Assembly (NCBI RefSeq): GCF_029227915.1 | Contig: NC_079877.1 | Location: forward strand, 17,098,851 to 17,162,850 | Direction of reading: 5' to 3' | Length of the DNA: 64,000 bases | Origin: Hydractinia symbiolongicarpus | Taxonomy: Eukaryota; Cnidaria; Hydrozoa; Anthoathecata; Hydractiniidae | Shown: positions 23,869 through 34,155 of the stretch, piece by piece | Layout of the letters: every line of letters starts with the position of its first letter | How positions within the stretch are numbered: the first letter of the stretch is position 1 | The notes under the pieces: model-generated | The model's database searches: none | What the model was told of the DNA's origin: nothing | Seen by the model: the letters and a program-made list of their open reading frames with translations, nothing else | Translations under genes and position numbers: made by a program

Positions 23869-24933
23869 ACCGGCACAAGGACAATTGCCGCTGTGAGAAA
23901 GTGACAATACCCTTTTGAAAAAACTTTCTCACAGACTCTGTTTAAGTAAAAACACAAGAAACAGTCCATTACCAACACGGGGTTGAGCGGTTGGTCCAGG
24001 TAAACAGTGTTGCACACCCGTACAGACGTGATTCCCGAGAAAGTTTAAAAAGTAATTTTACCAGTGGGCTGACCCCTTTGTACAGGTAAACCACATCGCA
24101 CATGCTCTAGGCATATCAGCCTTTTCCAAAAAACAGTCCATTGTTAACACTGAGCTTAGCACTTAGTACAGGTAAAATGTGTCGCACATGCCTATAAGCT
24201 TAATAGCCTTTTCCAAAATACTTCAGTTTAAATAAAAACACAGGAAGCAGGCCGTCGTTTAACAACACGGGATAGGCACATAGCACAGGTACTCTGTGTC
24301 TCATTAATAAACTTTTGACTTTTGCTAAATTTTATATTACAGTAAAGTGGTAGCTAACTACTTAATTGCATTTAGTATGAAAAAGATTACTTAAACATTC
24401 TGTTGCAGCCAACTGTATTTGGTTACTTTTACATTTTAGCTAGAGGTAGCTAACCCCAGTTCACAACCAAGTAAAATCAGATTGGCAAAGTTAACACAAA
24501 AATCAGAAATGTTAGCTAACACCTACGTTGGTAGCCAGAATCTTAAAATTGGTTTTGTATAAGATTAATATATGGCTAGAGAACGTGACAGTAAGAGGCA
24601 AATAAAACTAATACAAATCTTTAGGTGGCTGAATAGGTAGCTTAGCTAGTAGCTAGCTAGCTAACTATAAAGTATAGGTGAATAAACATAAAAAAAACTG
24701 CAATCTTGTTAGAATACAAATAGAAGTATTAGAAAGAAAAATTAAAGCAAACAGTTAAGAAACTTTTCTTTCTCTAGCAATGAGTTGGTTCAATCTGCCT
24801 GCCAAATTTCGGACCGATAACGTAAAAATCGTTGCTAAGAAATATAAAGAGCTTTAGTTTCTGATTGGTCATTTATATAAAACTCCGCTCCTGATTGGAC
24901 CTTTATTTTAGCGGCAATTGTCCATGTGCCGGT
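23869..24933. mobile_element. Non-autonomous ~1.06-kb element with ~24-bp inverted ends
   Basis: Left end ACCGGCACAAGGACAATTGC and right end (reverse complement) ACCGGCACATGGACAATTGC, continuing to CGCT on both sides. The interior has no transposase; it holds three or four degenerate copies of a ~58-nt motif (core CTTAGTACAGGTAAA) also found inside the Helitron-like units to the right and at 54.9-55.4 kb, and a (GCTA)-rich patch at 24636-24664. Target duplication is not clear. Confidence 0.6.
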
Positions 24934-25021
24934 GGGGGCCCGATATTTTGTATTTCGTGCTTGGTTAACACAAGTCGCTTTTGACGCACGAACAGACAGA
25001 CGACGGCTATTATTATAGAGA
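24931..25021 (-). mobile_element. Truncated Helitron-like 5' end
   Basis: Minus-strand 5' terminus (TCTCTATAATAATAGCC... starting at 25021) of another 1.96-kb unit, only 91 bp long, head-to-tail with the unit to its right. It forms the first 91 bp of the exact 3 x 1963-bp periodicity. Confidence 0.7.
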
Positions 25022-26984
25022 CTAGTCGTTAAGCCCGTGGAAAAATCTACGGGGTCGCCCGTCCTTTATATATCACATTTCGTGTTTACGCCACTGGACA
25101 CGGCTTTCGCGGACACACAGACAGACAGACGACGGCTAGCCCGTGAAAAAATCCACGGAGTCGCCCGTCCTTTAAATTAACCCATTGCAACAAAGTGGAT
25201 AGAAATATATCGCATTTGGTATTAATGCGCATTTTAAAAATTTCGTGTTTCTGTTACGGAACACGGCTTTCGCGGACACACAAACAGACAGACGACGGCT
25301 ATTATTAAAAAGATAGCCGGGAAACCCGGCGTCGAAACGCTGGGGTAAGCCAAAGTCAATGTGTGACCTGACGTTGAACACTCTGTGGAGCGCTTAATAA
25401 GAGCCGTAAACTGTGCCACACGATCAGGTGGAGCTCTTTAGTACAGGTATACAGTATGCCGTAAATTAAGTGAATCGCATACACCATTCTAGTCTTGCAA
25501 CTGTAACATATTTTTTACAAAATATTCTCTGCAACGATAGCTGAAATAAAAACAGAGTTTACAAACCGTTGTTACTCCATCATAGCAAAAACAATCAGTC
25601 AATATAAGTTTTTGTGAAAGTTAAAAAATTTACCGTGACACTGGGCTAAGCGCTTATTACAGTTAAACCGTGTTGCATAGGCGTCTAGGAATAATACGAC
25701 TTTAGAAAAAATTTTCTCACCGACTCTGTTTAAAAAAACACAACAGGGCTGAGCGGTTAGTCCAGGTAAACATTGTTGCACATCCGTACAGGTGTGATTA
25801 CCGAGAAAAATTAAAAATGAATTGTCACATTTGGTTGACCCCTTAGTACAGGTAAGCCACGTTGTAAATGCGCATAGGCGTAACAGCCTTTACCAAAAAC
25901 AACAGTCTGTTGTTAACACAGGGCTAACCGCTTATTATAGTTAAACAGAGTTGAACAGGTGTATAGGTGTAATAGCCCTTTCCAAAAAAACTTCGGTTTT
26001 AATGAAAACACAGGAAACAGCTCATTATCGGTTCAGCTAAAATAATCTGTCAGTCATTTTATTTGCACAAAAAGTTTTCAGGAAAAAATAATAAAAGATG
26101 TAGCTACCTAGCTAACTGCATTTATAGCATAACACTTAGTGTTAAAGAATATTGTTGTAGCCAAACTGCATTTTTATACTCTCACTTTTTAGCCAAAGAT
26201 AGGAGCTAGCTAAATGGCGACAGTATCAACACAAAAATAAATGGTGGGTAGGATAAAAAGCTCTTATACCATACAGAGTAGTAATAAGTAGCTAGCTAGA
26301 CTCCAAAATCTTCGTTCCTAGCCAAAAATCCTAAAACTGGTGCGTTTAAGATCTGTACGTGACTAAAAACATGACAAAATAATTATCTTAACATTTTAGA
26401 ACATACAAAAAACAATATTACGAAAATAAAAAGCTTATAGAAGACACAAAGGTGAAACAGACTTGCAAACAGCACTGAACTGAACACCATTACTTTAAAA
26501 ACTAAAATGGCCATCATGTTTCGGTCCTCATGTTTCTTCGTCGGCATGCCCAGGCCGCGAAAATCTTGGATTGGTTTTTCAAACAATCAAGCGTTTTGAT
26601 TGGTGTATTATGTGCGAGCGGTCAAAACAAAGTCAGTAAAACTATCAGTAAACTCTCCCATTTGTTTTCTGTAGCTCTTGAGCGAAAACGGCGATTGAGG
26701 TCACGGGGGTAATTATTATTAAAAATGGCGTATTAAAATAATGCATTTCTTTTTATCACTAAATTTATTGTTCTTACTTATGGTAATAAATTCAATTAAT
26801 TAAAGAAATAATTTAATTTTTAGAATTTATTTTAATCAATAATTTGATTTGCGATTAAACAACCTCCTGGTTTCTTAAAATCGCGGAAAGATCGGTGGGG
26901 GCCCGATATTTTGTATTTCGTGCGTGGTTAACACAAGTCGCTTTTGACGCACGAACAGACAGACGACGGCTATTATTATAGAGA
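25022..26984 (-). mobile_element. Helitron-like tandem unit 1
   Basis: 1963-bp unit. On the minus strand it starts TCTCTATAATAATAGCCG and ends with a hairpin (CCGTAGA-TTTT-TCCACGG) followed by CTAG at 25025-25022, immediately abutting the TC of the next unit: the Helitron signature of 5' TC, 3' hairpin plus CTRR, insertion between A and T. No Rep/helicase is encoded; the ORFs of 60-69 residues repeated in every unit are not recognisable. The interior holds five copies of the ~58-nt CAGGTAAAC motif (about 25.42-25.98 kb) and two further internal hairpin/terminus-like motifs at 25.13 and 25.30 kb that look like nested family members. Confidence 0.75.
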
Positions 26985-28947
26985 CTAGTCGTTAAGCCCG
27001 TGGAAAAATCTACGGGGTCGCCCGTCCTTTATATATCACATTTCGTGTTTACGCCACTGGACACGGCTTTCGCGGACACACAGACAGACAGACGACGGCT
27101 AGCCCGTGAAAAAATCCACGGAGTCGCCCGTCCTTTAAATTAACCCATTGCAACAAAGTGGATAGAAATATATCGCATTTGGTATTAATGCGCATTTTAA
27201 AAATTTCGTGTTTCTGTTACGGAACACGGCTTTCGCGGACACACAAACAGACAGACGACGGCTATTATTAAAAAGATAGCCGGGAAACCCGGCGTCGAAA
27301 CGCTGGGGTAAGCCAAAGTCAATGTGTGACCTGACGTTGAACACTCTGTGGAGCGCTTAATAAGAGCCGTAAACTGTGCCACACGATCAGGTGGAGCTCT
27401 TTAGTACAGGTATACAGTATGCCGTAAATTAAGTGAATCGCATACACCATTCTAGTCTTGCAACTGTAACATATTTTTCACAAAATATTCTCTGCAACGA
27501 TAGCTGAAATAAAAACAGAGTTTACAAACCGTTGTTACTCCATCATAGCAAAAACAATCAGTCAATATAAGTTTTTGTGAAAGTTAAAAAATTTACCGTG
27601 ACACTGGGCTAAGCGCTTATTACAGTTAAACCGTGTTGCATAGGCGTCTAGGAATAATACGACTTTAGAAAAAATTTTCTCACCGACTCTGTTTAAAAAA
27701 ACACAACAGGGCTGAGCGGTTAGTCCAGGTAAACATTGTTGCACATCCGTACAGGTGTGATTACTGAGAAAAATTAAAAATGAATTGTCACATTTGGTTG
27801 ACCCCTTAGTACAGGTAAGCCACGTTGTAAATGCGCATAGGCGTAACAGCCTTTACCAAAAACAACAGTCTGTTGTTAACACAGGGCTAACCGCTTATTA
27901 TAGTTAAACAGAGTTGAACAGGTGTATAGGTGTAATAGCCCTTTCCAAAAAAACTTCGGTTTTAATGAAAACACAGGAAACAGCTCATTATCGGTTCAGC
28001 TAAAATAATCTGTCAGTCATTTTATTTGCACAAAAAGTTTTCAGGAAAAAATAATAAAAGATGTAGCTACCTAGCTAACTGCATTTATAGCATAACACTT
28101 AGTGTTAAAGAATATTGTTGTAGCCAAACTGCATTTTTATACTCTCACTTTTTAGCCAAAGATAGGAGCTAGCTAAATGGCGACAGTATCAACACAAAAA
28201 TAAATGGTGGGTAGGATAAAAAGCTCTTATACCATACAGAGTAGTAATAAGTAGCTAGCTAGACTCCAAAATCTTCGTTCCTAGCCAAAAATCCTAAAAC
28301 TGGTGCGTTTAAGATCTGTACGTGACTAAAAACATGACAAAATAATTATCTTAACATTTTAGAACATACAAAAAACAATATTACGAAAATAAAAAGCTTA
28401 TAGAAGACACAAAGGTGAAACAGACTTGCAAACAGCACTGAACTGAACACCATTACTTTAAAAACTAAAATGGCCATCATGTTTCGGTCCTCATGTTTCT
28501 TCGTCGGCATGCCCAGGCCGCGAAAATCTTGGATTGGTTTTTCAAACAATCAAGCGTTTTGATTGGTGTATTATGTGCGAGCGGTCAAAACAAAGTCAGT
28601 AAAACTATCAGTAAACTCTCCCATTTGTTTTCTGTAGCTCTTGAGCGAAAACGGCGATTGAGGTCACGGGGGTAATTATTATTAAAAATGGCGTATTAAA
28701 ATAATGCATTTCTTTTTATCACTAAATTTATTGTTCTTACTTATGGTAATAAATTCAATTAATTAAAGAAATAATTTAATTTTTAGAATTTATTTTAATC
28801 AATAATTTGATTTGCGATTAAACAACCTCCTGGTTTCTTAAAATCGCGGAAAGATCGGTGGGGGCCCGATATTTTGTATTTCGTGCGTGGTTAACACAAG
28901 TCGCTTTTGACGCACGAACAGACAGACGACGGCTATTATTATAGAGA
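26985..28947 (-). mobile_element. Helitron-like tandem unit 2
   Basis: Exactly 1963 bp, near identical to unit 1 (differences such as TTTTTTACA/TTTTTCACA and ACCGAG/ACTGAG). Units 2 and 3 share variants against unit 1, so the array grew by copying rather than independent insertion. Confidence 0.75.
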
Positions 28948-30882
28948 CTAGTCGTTAAGCCCGTGGAAAAATCTACGGGGTCGCCCGTCCTTTATATATC
29001 ACATTTCGTGTTTACGCCACTGGACACGGCTTTCGCGGACACACAGACAGACAGACGACGGCTAGCCCGTGAAAAAATCCACGGAGTCGCCCGTCCTTTA
29101 AATTAACCCATTGCAACAAAGTGGATAGAAATATATCGCATTTGGTATTAATGCGCATTTTAAAAATTTCGTGTTTCTGTTACGGAACACGGCTTTCGCG
29201 GACACACAAACAGACAGACGACGGCTATTATTAAAAAGATAGCCGGGAAACCCGGCGTCGAAACGCTGGGGTAAGCCAAAGTCAATGTGTGACCTGACGT
29301 TGAACACTCTGTGGAGCGCTTAATAAGAGCCGTAAACTGTGCCACACGATCAGGTGGAGCTCTTTAGTACAGGTATACAGTATGCCGTAAATTAAGTGAA
29401 TCGCATACACCATTCTAGTCTTGCAACTGTAACATATTTTTCACAAAATATTCTCTGCAACGATAGCTGAAATAAAAACAGAGTTTACAAACCGTTGTTA
29501 CTCCATCATAGCAAAAACAATCAGTCAATATAAGTTTTTGTGAAAGTTAAAAAATTTACCGTGACACTGGGCTAAGCGCTTATTACAGTTAAACCGTGTT
29601 GCATAGGCGTCTAGGAATAATACGACTTTAGAAAAAATTTTCTCACCGACTCTGTTTAAAAAAACACAACAGGGCTGAGCGGTTAGTCCAGGTAAACATT
29701 GTTGCACATCCGTACAGGTGTGATTACTGAGAAAAATTAAAAATGAATTGTCACATTTGGTTGACCCCTTAGTACAGGTAAGCCACGTTGTAAATGCGCA
29801 TAGGCGTAACAGCCTTTACCAAAAACAACAGTCTGTTGTTAACACAGGGCTAACCGCTTATTATAGTTAAACAGAGTTGAACAGGTGTATAGGTGTAATA
29901 GCCCTTTCCAAAAAAACTTCGGTTTTAATGAAAACACAGGAAACAGCTCATTATCGGTTCAGCTAAAATAATCTGTCAGTCATTTTATTTGCACAAAAAG
30001 TTTTCAGGAAAAAATAATAAAAGATGTAGCTACCTAGCTAACTGCATTTATAGCATAACACTTAGTGTTAAAGAATATTGTTGTAGCCAAACTGCATTTT
30101 TATACTCTCACTTTTTAGCCAAAGATAGGAGCTAGCTAAATGGCGACAGTATCAACACAAAAATAAATGGTGGGTAGGATAAAAAGCTCTTATACCATAC
30201 AGAGTAGTAATAAGTAGCTAGCTAGACTCCAAAATCTTCGTTCCTAGCCAAAAATCCTAAAACTGGTGCGTTTAAGATCTGTACGTGACTAAAAACATGA
30301 CAAAATAATTATCTTAACATTTTAGAACATACAAAAAACAATATTACGAAAATAAAAAGCTTATAGAAGACACAAAGGTGAAACAGACTTGCAAACAGCA
30401 CTGAACTGAACACCATTACTTTAAAAACTAAAATGGCCATCATGTTTCGGTCCTCATGTTTCTTCGTCGGCATGCCCAGGCCGCGAAAATCTTGGATTGG
30501 TTTTTCAAACAATCAAGCGTTTTGATTGGTGTATTATGTGCGAGCGGTCAAAACAAAGTCAGTAAAACTATCAGTAAACTCTCCCATTTTTTTTCTGTAG
30601 CTCTTGAGCGAAAACGGCGATTGAGGTCACGGGGGTAATTATTATTAAAAATGGCGTATTAAAATAATGCATTTCTTTTTATCACTAAATTTATTGTTCT
30701 TACTTATGGTAATAAATTCAATTAATTAAAGAAATAATTTAATTTTTAGAATTTATTTTAATCAATAATTTGATTTGCGATTAAACAACCTCCTGGTTTC
30801 TTAAAATCGCGGAAAGATCAAAGGAATATAGGTAACCCTTTTGAACAGACAGACAGACGGAATACGGCTATTATTACAGAGA
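28948..30882 (-). mobile_element. Helitron-like tandem unit 3, with different 5' end
   Basis: Matches units 1 and 2 from the CTAG end up to 30819. There the shared sequence stops at GATC and the 5' terminal ~62 bp are different (starting TCTCTGTAATAATAGCC at 30882), although still Helitron-like. One unit-specific change is CCCATTTTTTTT for CCCATTTGTTTT. This outermost unit is the 5' start of the array. Confidence 0.7.
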
Positions 30883-31076
30883 CTAGTCGTTAACCCGTGG
30901 AAAAATCCACGGGGTCGCCCGTCGCGTTCGCTCGTTCTTTAAATTTAACCGTTGCAACAAAGTGGATAAAAATATATCACATTTGATATTCGTGCACATT
31001 TTAAAAATTTCGTGTTTCCGTTACGGGACGCCGCTTTTGCAGACACACAGACAGACGACGGCTATTATTAAAGAGA
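30883..31076 (-). mobile_element. Miniature Helitron-like element
   Basis: 194 bp on the minus strand, from TCTCTTTAATAATAGCC at 31076 (preceded by A) to a perfect hairpin CCGTGGATTTTTCCACGG and CTAG ending at 30883. Same family as 48666-48840. Confidence 0.75.
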
Positions 31077-31352
31077 TTATTACCCGGGTAAAAAGGCGAC
31101 ATCGATATTTTCGAAAATCGTGCAATGTGATTGGTTAGAACTTACGTCATAGCGGGCAATATTCCACGGTATTGCCCGCTACCATAGCAACCGTATTTAA
31201 AGTTTAAATGTATAATTTAATAATAGCATTAAATGTAAATAAATACGGAAAAAAGTAAACAAAACGCGAAACAGAAGTGAAACTTACTTTTATCTTTTAA
31301 AGAATTCTATGTTGTAGCTACAATAAAAACCTGTAATGTTTACACGATCTTC
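31077..31352 (+). repeat. Dispersed repeat, uninterrupted copy 2
   Basis: Full-length counterpart of 22305-22454 plus 23750-23868. Contains GCGGGCAATATTCCACGG with the palindromic partner TATTGCCCGC, and AAATACGGAAAAAAG further right. It shows the empty site of the minisatellite element. Confidence 0.75.
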
Positions 31353-32784
31353 GATTTAAAATGGGAATAGTTTCTATAAAGACATGGTTTCTACATCCTG
31401 CTTATAATGTTATATTTTGTCGTAAAATGCAGTACCCGGATAATAATCCATATAATAACTGTTTATTTCGGGCTATACCTTCGAATATTGACCTCTATCA
31501 CATATTGCCCTCGCAAGCTCGGTCAATACTTTGACGTCGGTCAATATTCTCCGCTATTGCCCTCATAAACAGTTATTATAGGGTTATTGTTAACCGTCTG
31601 GATTTTTCAAGCGGGCAATACGGGTTTTTAGGCATTCTGATTGGCTTAGCGCTCTCGACGACGGGCCGATATATTGCGGTATTGCCCGTCGTCAAGAAAA
31701 ACGGTAGCTTAAAATGTAAACAAGCACGAAAAAAAATATTAAAGAAGCATTGGAAATGATTATATATCTAACTCCTACAATACATTTATCGATAAAAACA
31801 TTTTCATGGGATATAAACAAAACAATGTCAAGTTTAACAGTTAAAATAACCAGTTTCAGCAACATTTCGTCTGGATGCTTTTTCAACATGGCTAGTTAAC
31901 TAGCTACATTGTCCATAAAAAAGCGATGATCTGATATCTAGTTTTATCAAAAATACTAAATACAGGGCGATGGAATCATAAAAAATACATCTCCTCTCAT
32001 TTTCAGATTCGTTCCTTCAGCTTTGTGGTTACCGAGTCAATATAAAACTCGTTGAAGCCCGTTATTCTTGCCTAGCTAGCTAGTTATAAAAATTACTTCA
32101 ATATTCGTTGTAACTATATTTTAGCTGCGCATTCAACTTTACACATTATTCTGTACCTGTCAGCCATCGTAATGTTTTGTTTACAAAGTTTTATTCCATA
32201 GGGACTTTCGAATTCAAATAAAATGTTTGCTTTTATACAGGACTGTTTCGAATTTTGACCTCGAGTGTTAACAAAAGTAGTGCTAGTGAATTATATTATT
32301 ATAAGAACACTAAACTAAAATTCTTATTTTTTATTCTTATCTAACTTAGACGGTTAACAAATACAATAATAACCGATTACCCCGTGCTGTACCGAAAATA
32401 TCGCCCTCAGTCATTGCACCGACCTCGCAAGCTCGGTCGGGGTACCAGTAGTACAAGGTACCAGTATTTCTATAAGAAACCGTGTGCAATATTCAACAGT
32501 TGATATTTATTGTTGCACCTCTGTTGAAACACGTTTTCAATATTTTCATGCCGCTGTATAAACACAGAATAAATTCTTTATTAATGCCAGAACGGCGCAT
32601 GATCCGGGTTGTTGATAGTACTAAAAATATAAATGAATGAAATAAAACGACATCCCTCTATTTTTGTGAATACTTTTAAAGTTAAATTTTGTGACAATTT
32701 AATGTGAAAAGTGATATATAATATGACGTGTCTCGACGTTATGATAGAAAAAGGAAAAAGTCAATGGGCACTCTTGATTATTTA
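31353..32784. other. Fold-back repeats, no gene
   Basis: Contains a 14-bp inverted pair ATAATAACTGTTTA / TAAACAGTTATTAT (about 31447 and 31565), a diverged palindrome GACGGGC...GCCCGTC (31660-31695) related to the 22.4-kb and 31.15-kb ones, and inverted GGTTATTGTTAACCGTC (31.58 kb) / GACGGTTAAC..AATAACC (32.35 kb) that may bound an ~800-bp non-autonomous element. The ORF 31692-31889 (minus) has no recognisable family. Confidence 0.45.
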
Positions 32785-34155
32785 TTAGCCGCTAAATAAG
32801 TTACACTTGTAATTGCAACAATGCAGTATTGTAAATCTGTGCAGTGGATCTGGACACGCAAATCCCTGTCCCTTGATCTGACAGGAGACAGAGTACACAC
32901 AGTGTCTTCTTGTGAGAAATTGACAAGTTGCTGCCAGTGTTCCAATCTCTTTTCCGTGACCATCATAACATTTTGTCACTTCCTTGTAAGCGTTGTCGTT
33001 ATCACACAGCAAAAATTTCTTAACATCTATTATCCGTCGTTTGCTTCGTCCGGTGATCAATGCTTAAATAACAAGGTAGGGGGTAAACAGGACATGGCTA
33101 TTTTGGCGTGTTCTCCTATTTCACGTTACTTACGTTGACAATTTTTTTTATAGAAATGAAATTTTCCCTAACCTTCAGAACTATGACGAAAGTATTTTCA
33201 TCTTAAACCAACCTTGTCCACATTATCTGTTTTTTAAATCGTTTTATTAACTCTTTTCATTTTAATCATAAATCAATTATATTTTTCCTTGTATTAAGCT
33301 GATTTCATCGCCGAAACTTTTGTAAAACAAGATGCTGTTTCAAGGAGGCAGGAACAAGATCGAAGTTGCTATGAAGAATTTGCCTGAAAATCTTCTTAGT
33401 GACCGCGCATGCGTAGAAAATCGCAAAATAATCAGTGAGCCCTTAAGTAAATCTTAGTTAAGCTTCTTACATTTTGCTTGTGACGCGGCAAACTTTTCCA
33501 TCCCATGTTTTGTAAACATTCCAACTTTGACAACAGTATAATTGCCACAAAAGTTTAGTAATTCTGGAGACAAATTCTTTTTTTCAATCACATGCAGTTG
33601 CAACATTTTGAGGTTTTCCACTGAGTACTTTGTTTCAGGAAACATCCCCTTCAACTAAAAATAGAAATTCAGACTAACCTAATTTAAATCAGGCTTCTAT
33701 GGCCTACTGGTTGTTCATACCCCCCAAAAACGGCACATCTAGACGTACCATTTCTAATTTTTCTTTACTCTTTAATGCAGTTGTATTTGGCCAAGTGCAG
33801 CCGAGTAACAAAAGAACATGAAGTATACCTTTTTTAGTCCAGCTTCAACAGCTGCAGGCGATCCATCAGTAGCAGAAATTTTCCAAGCAAAACATTTCTT
33901 TTCACTATCAACTTTCATCACGTTAAAGCCCTGTACAAAACGTTATAGTCGCCTTATCTTTATACTTGTTTATGAATTAAAGATTAATTGCTAACTAGGA
34001 CATACTAGATTGTAATCAGTCAAGTATTTGGCTCCTTCAATGCCAGCATGAGTTGGCACATCATACGTTATTATGCTCTTCGTTTTGTCAATTGATAATT
34101 TCTCCCTATACTGTTTTCCATTCTCGATAAAGTTAATGTCGTACTTGCTGCCAAT
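32785..34155 (-). CDS. BRICHOS-domain precursor with furin site and Cys-rich C-terminus (5' end missing)
   Basis: Four minus-strand exons with consistent phases: 34155-34006, 33930-33829, 33654-33471 and 33062-32785 (237 codons plus stop). Splice sites: ACAG|ATTGG, CTA|GTATG; ACAG|GGC, AAAG|GTATAC; TTAG|TTG, AAAT|GTAAGA; TTAAG|CATTG. Residues ~1-130 fit a BRICHOS domain: beta-strand text 'REKLSIDKTKSIITYDV', an Asp and first Cys in 'VDSEKKCFAWKI', and the second Cys in 'SPELLNFCGNY'. Exon 4 opens with 'GRSKRR', a furin-type site, then nine Cys in about 80 residues. Chondromodulin-type proteins have the same order: membrane anchor, BRICHOS, furin site, secreted Cys-rich peptide. The anchor exon was not found in 34.2-37.5 kb. 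An AATAAA overlaps the stop codon (32786-32781). The gene looks intact over what is visible. Confidence 0.65.

Noticed and set aside
25172-25419. Small ORFs repeated in each 1963-bp unit as possible conserved genes
   Set aside because: Identity between units is explained by recent tandem copying; the ORFs overlap hairpins and show no protein-like pattern.
31692-31889. 65-codon minus-strand ORF with two hydrophobic segments, considered as the missing membrane-anchor exon of the BRICHOS gene
   Set aside because: It is downstream, not upstream, of the gene on that strand.
32821-33138. 105-codon plus-strand ORF, Cys-rich
   Set aside because: It lies antisense to the last exon of the BRICHOS gene, whose frame fits splice phase and furin-site logic; the plus ORF is its shadow.
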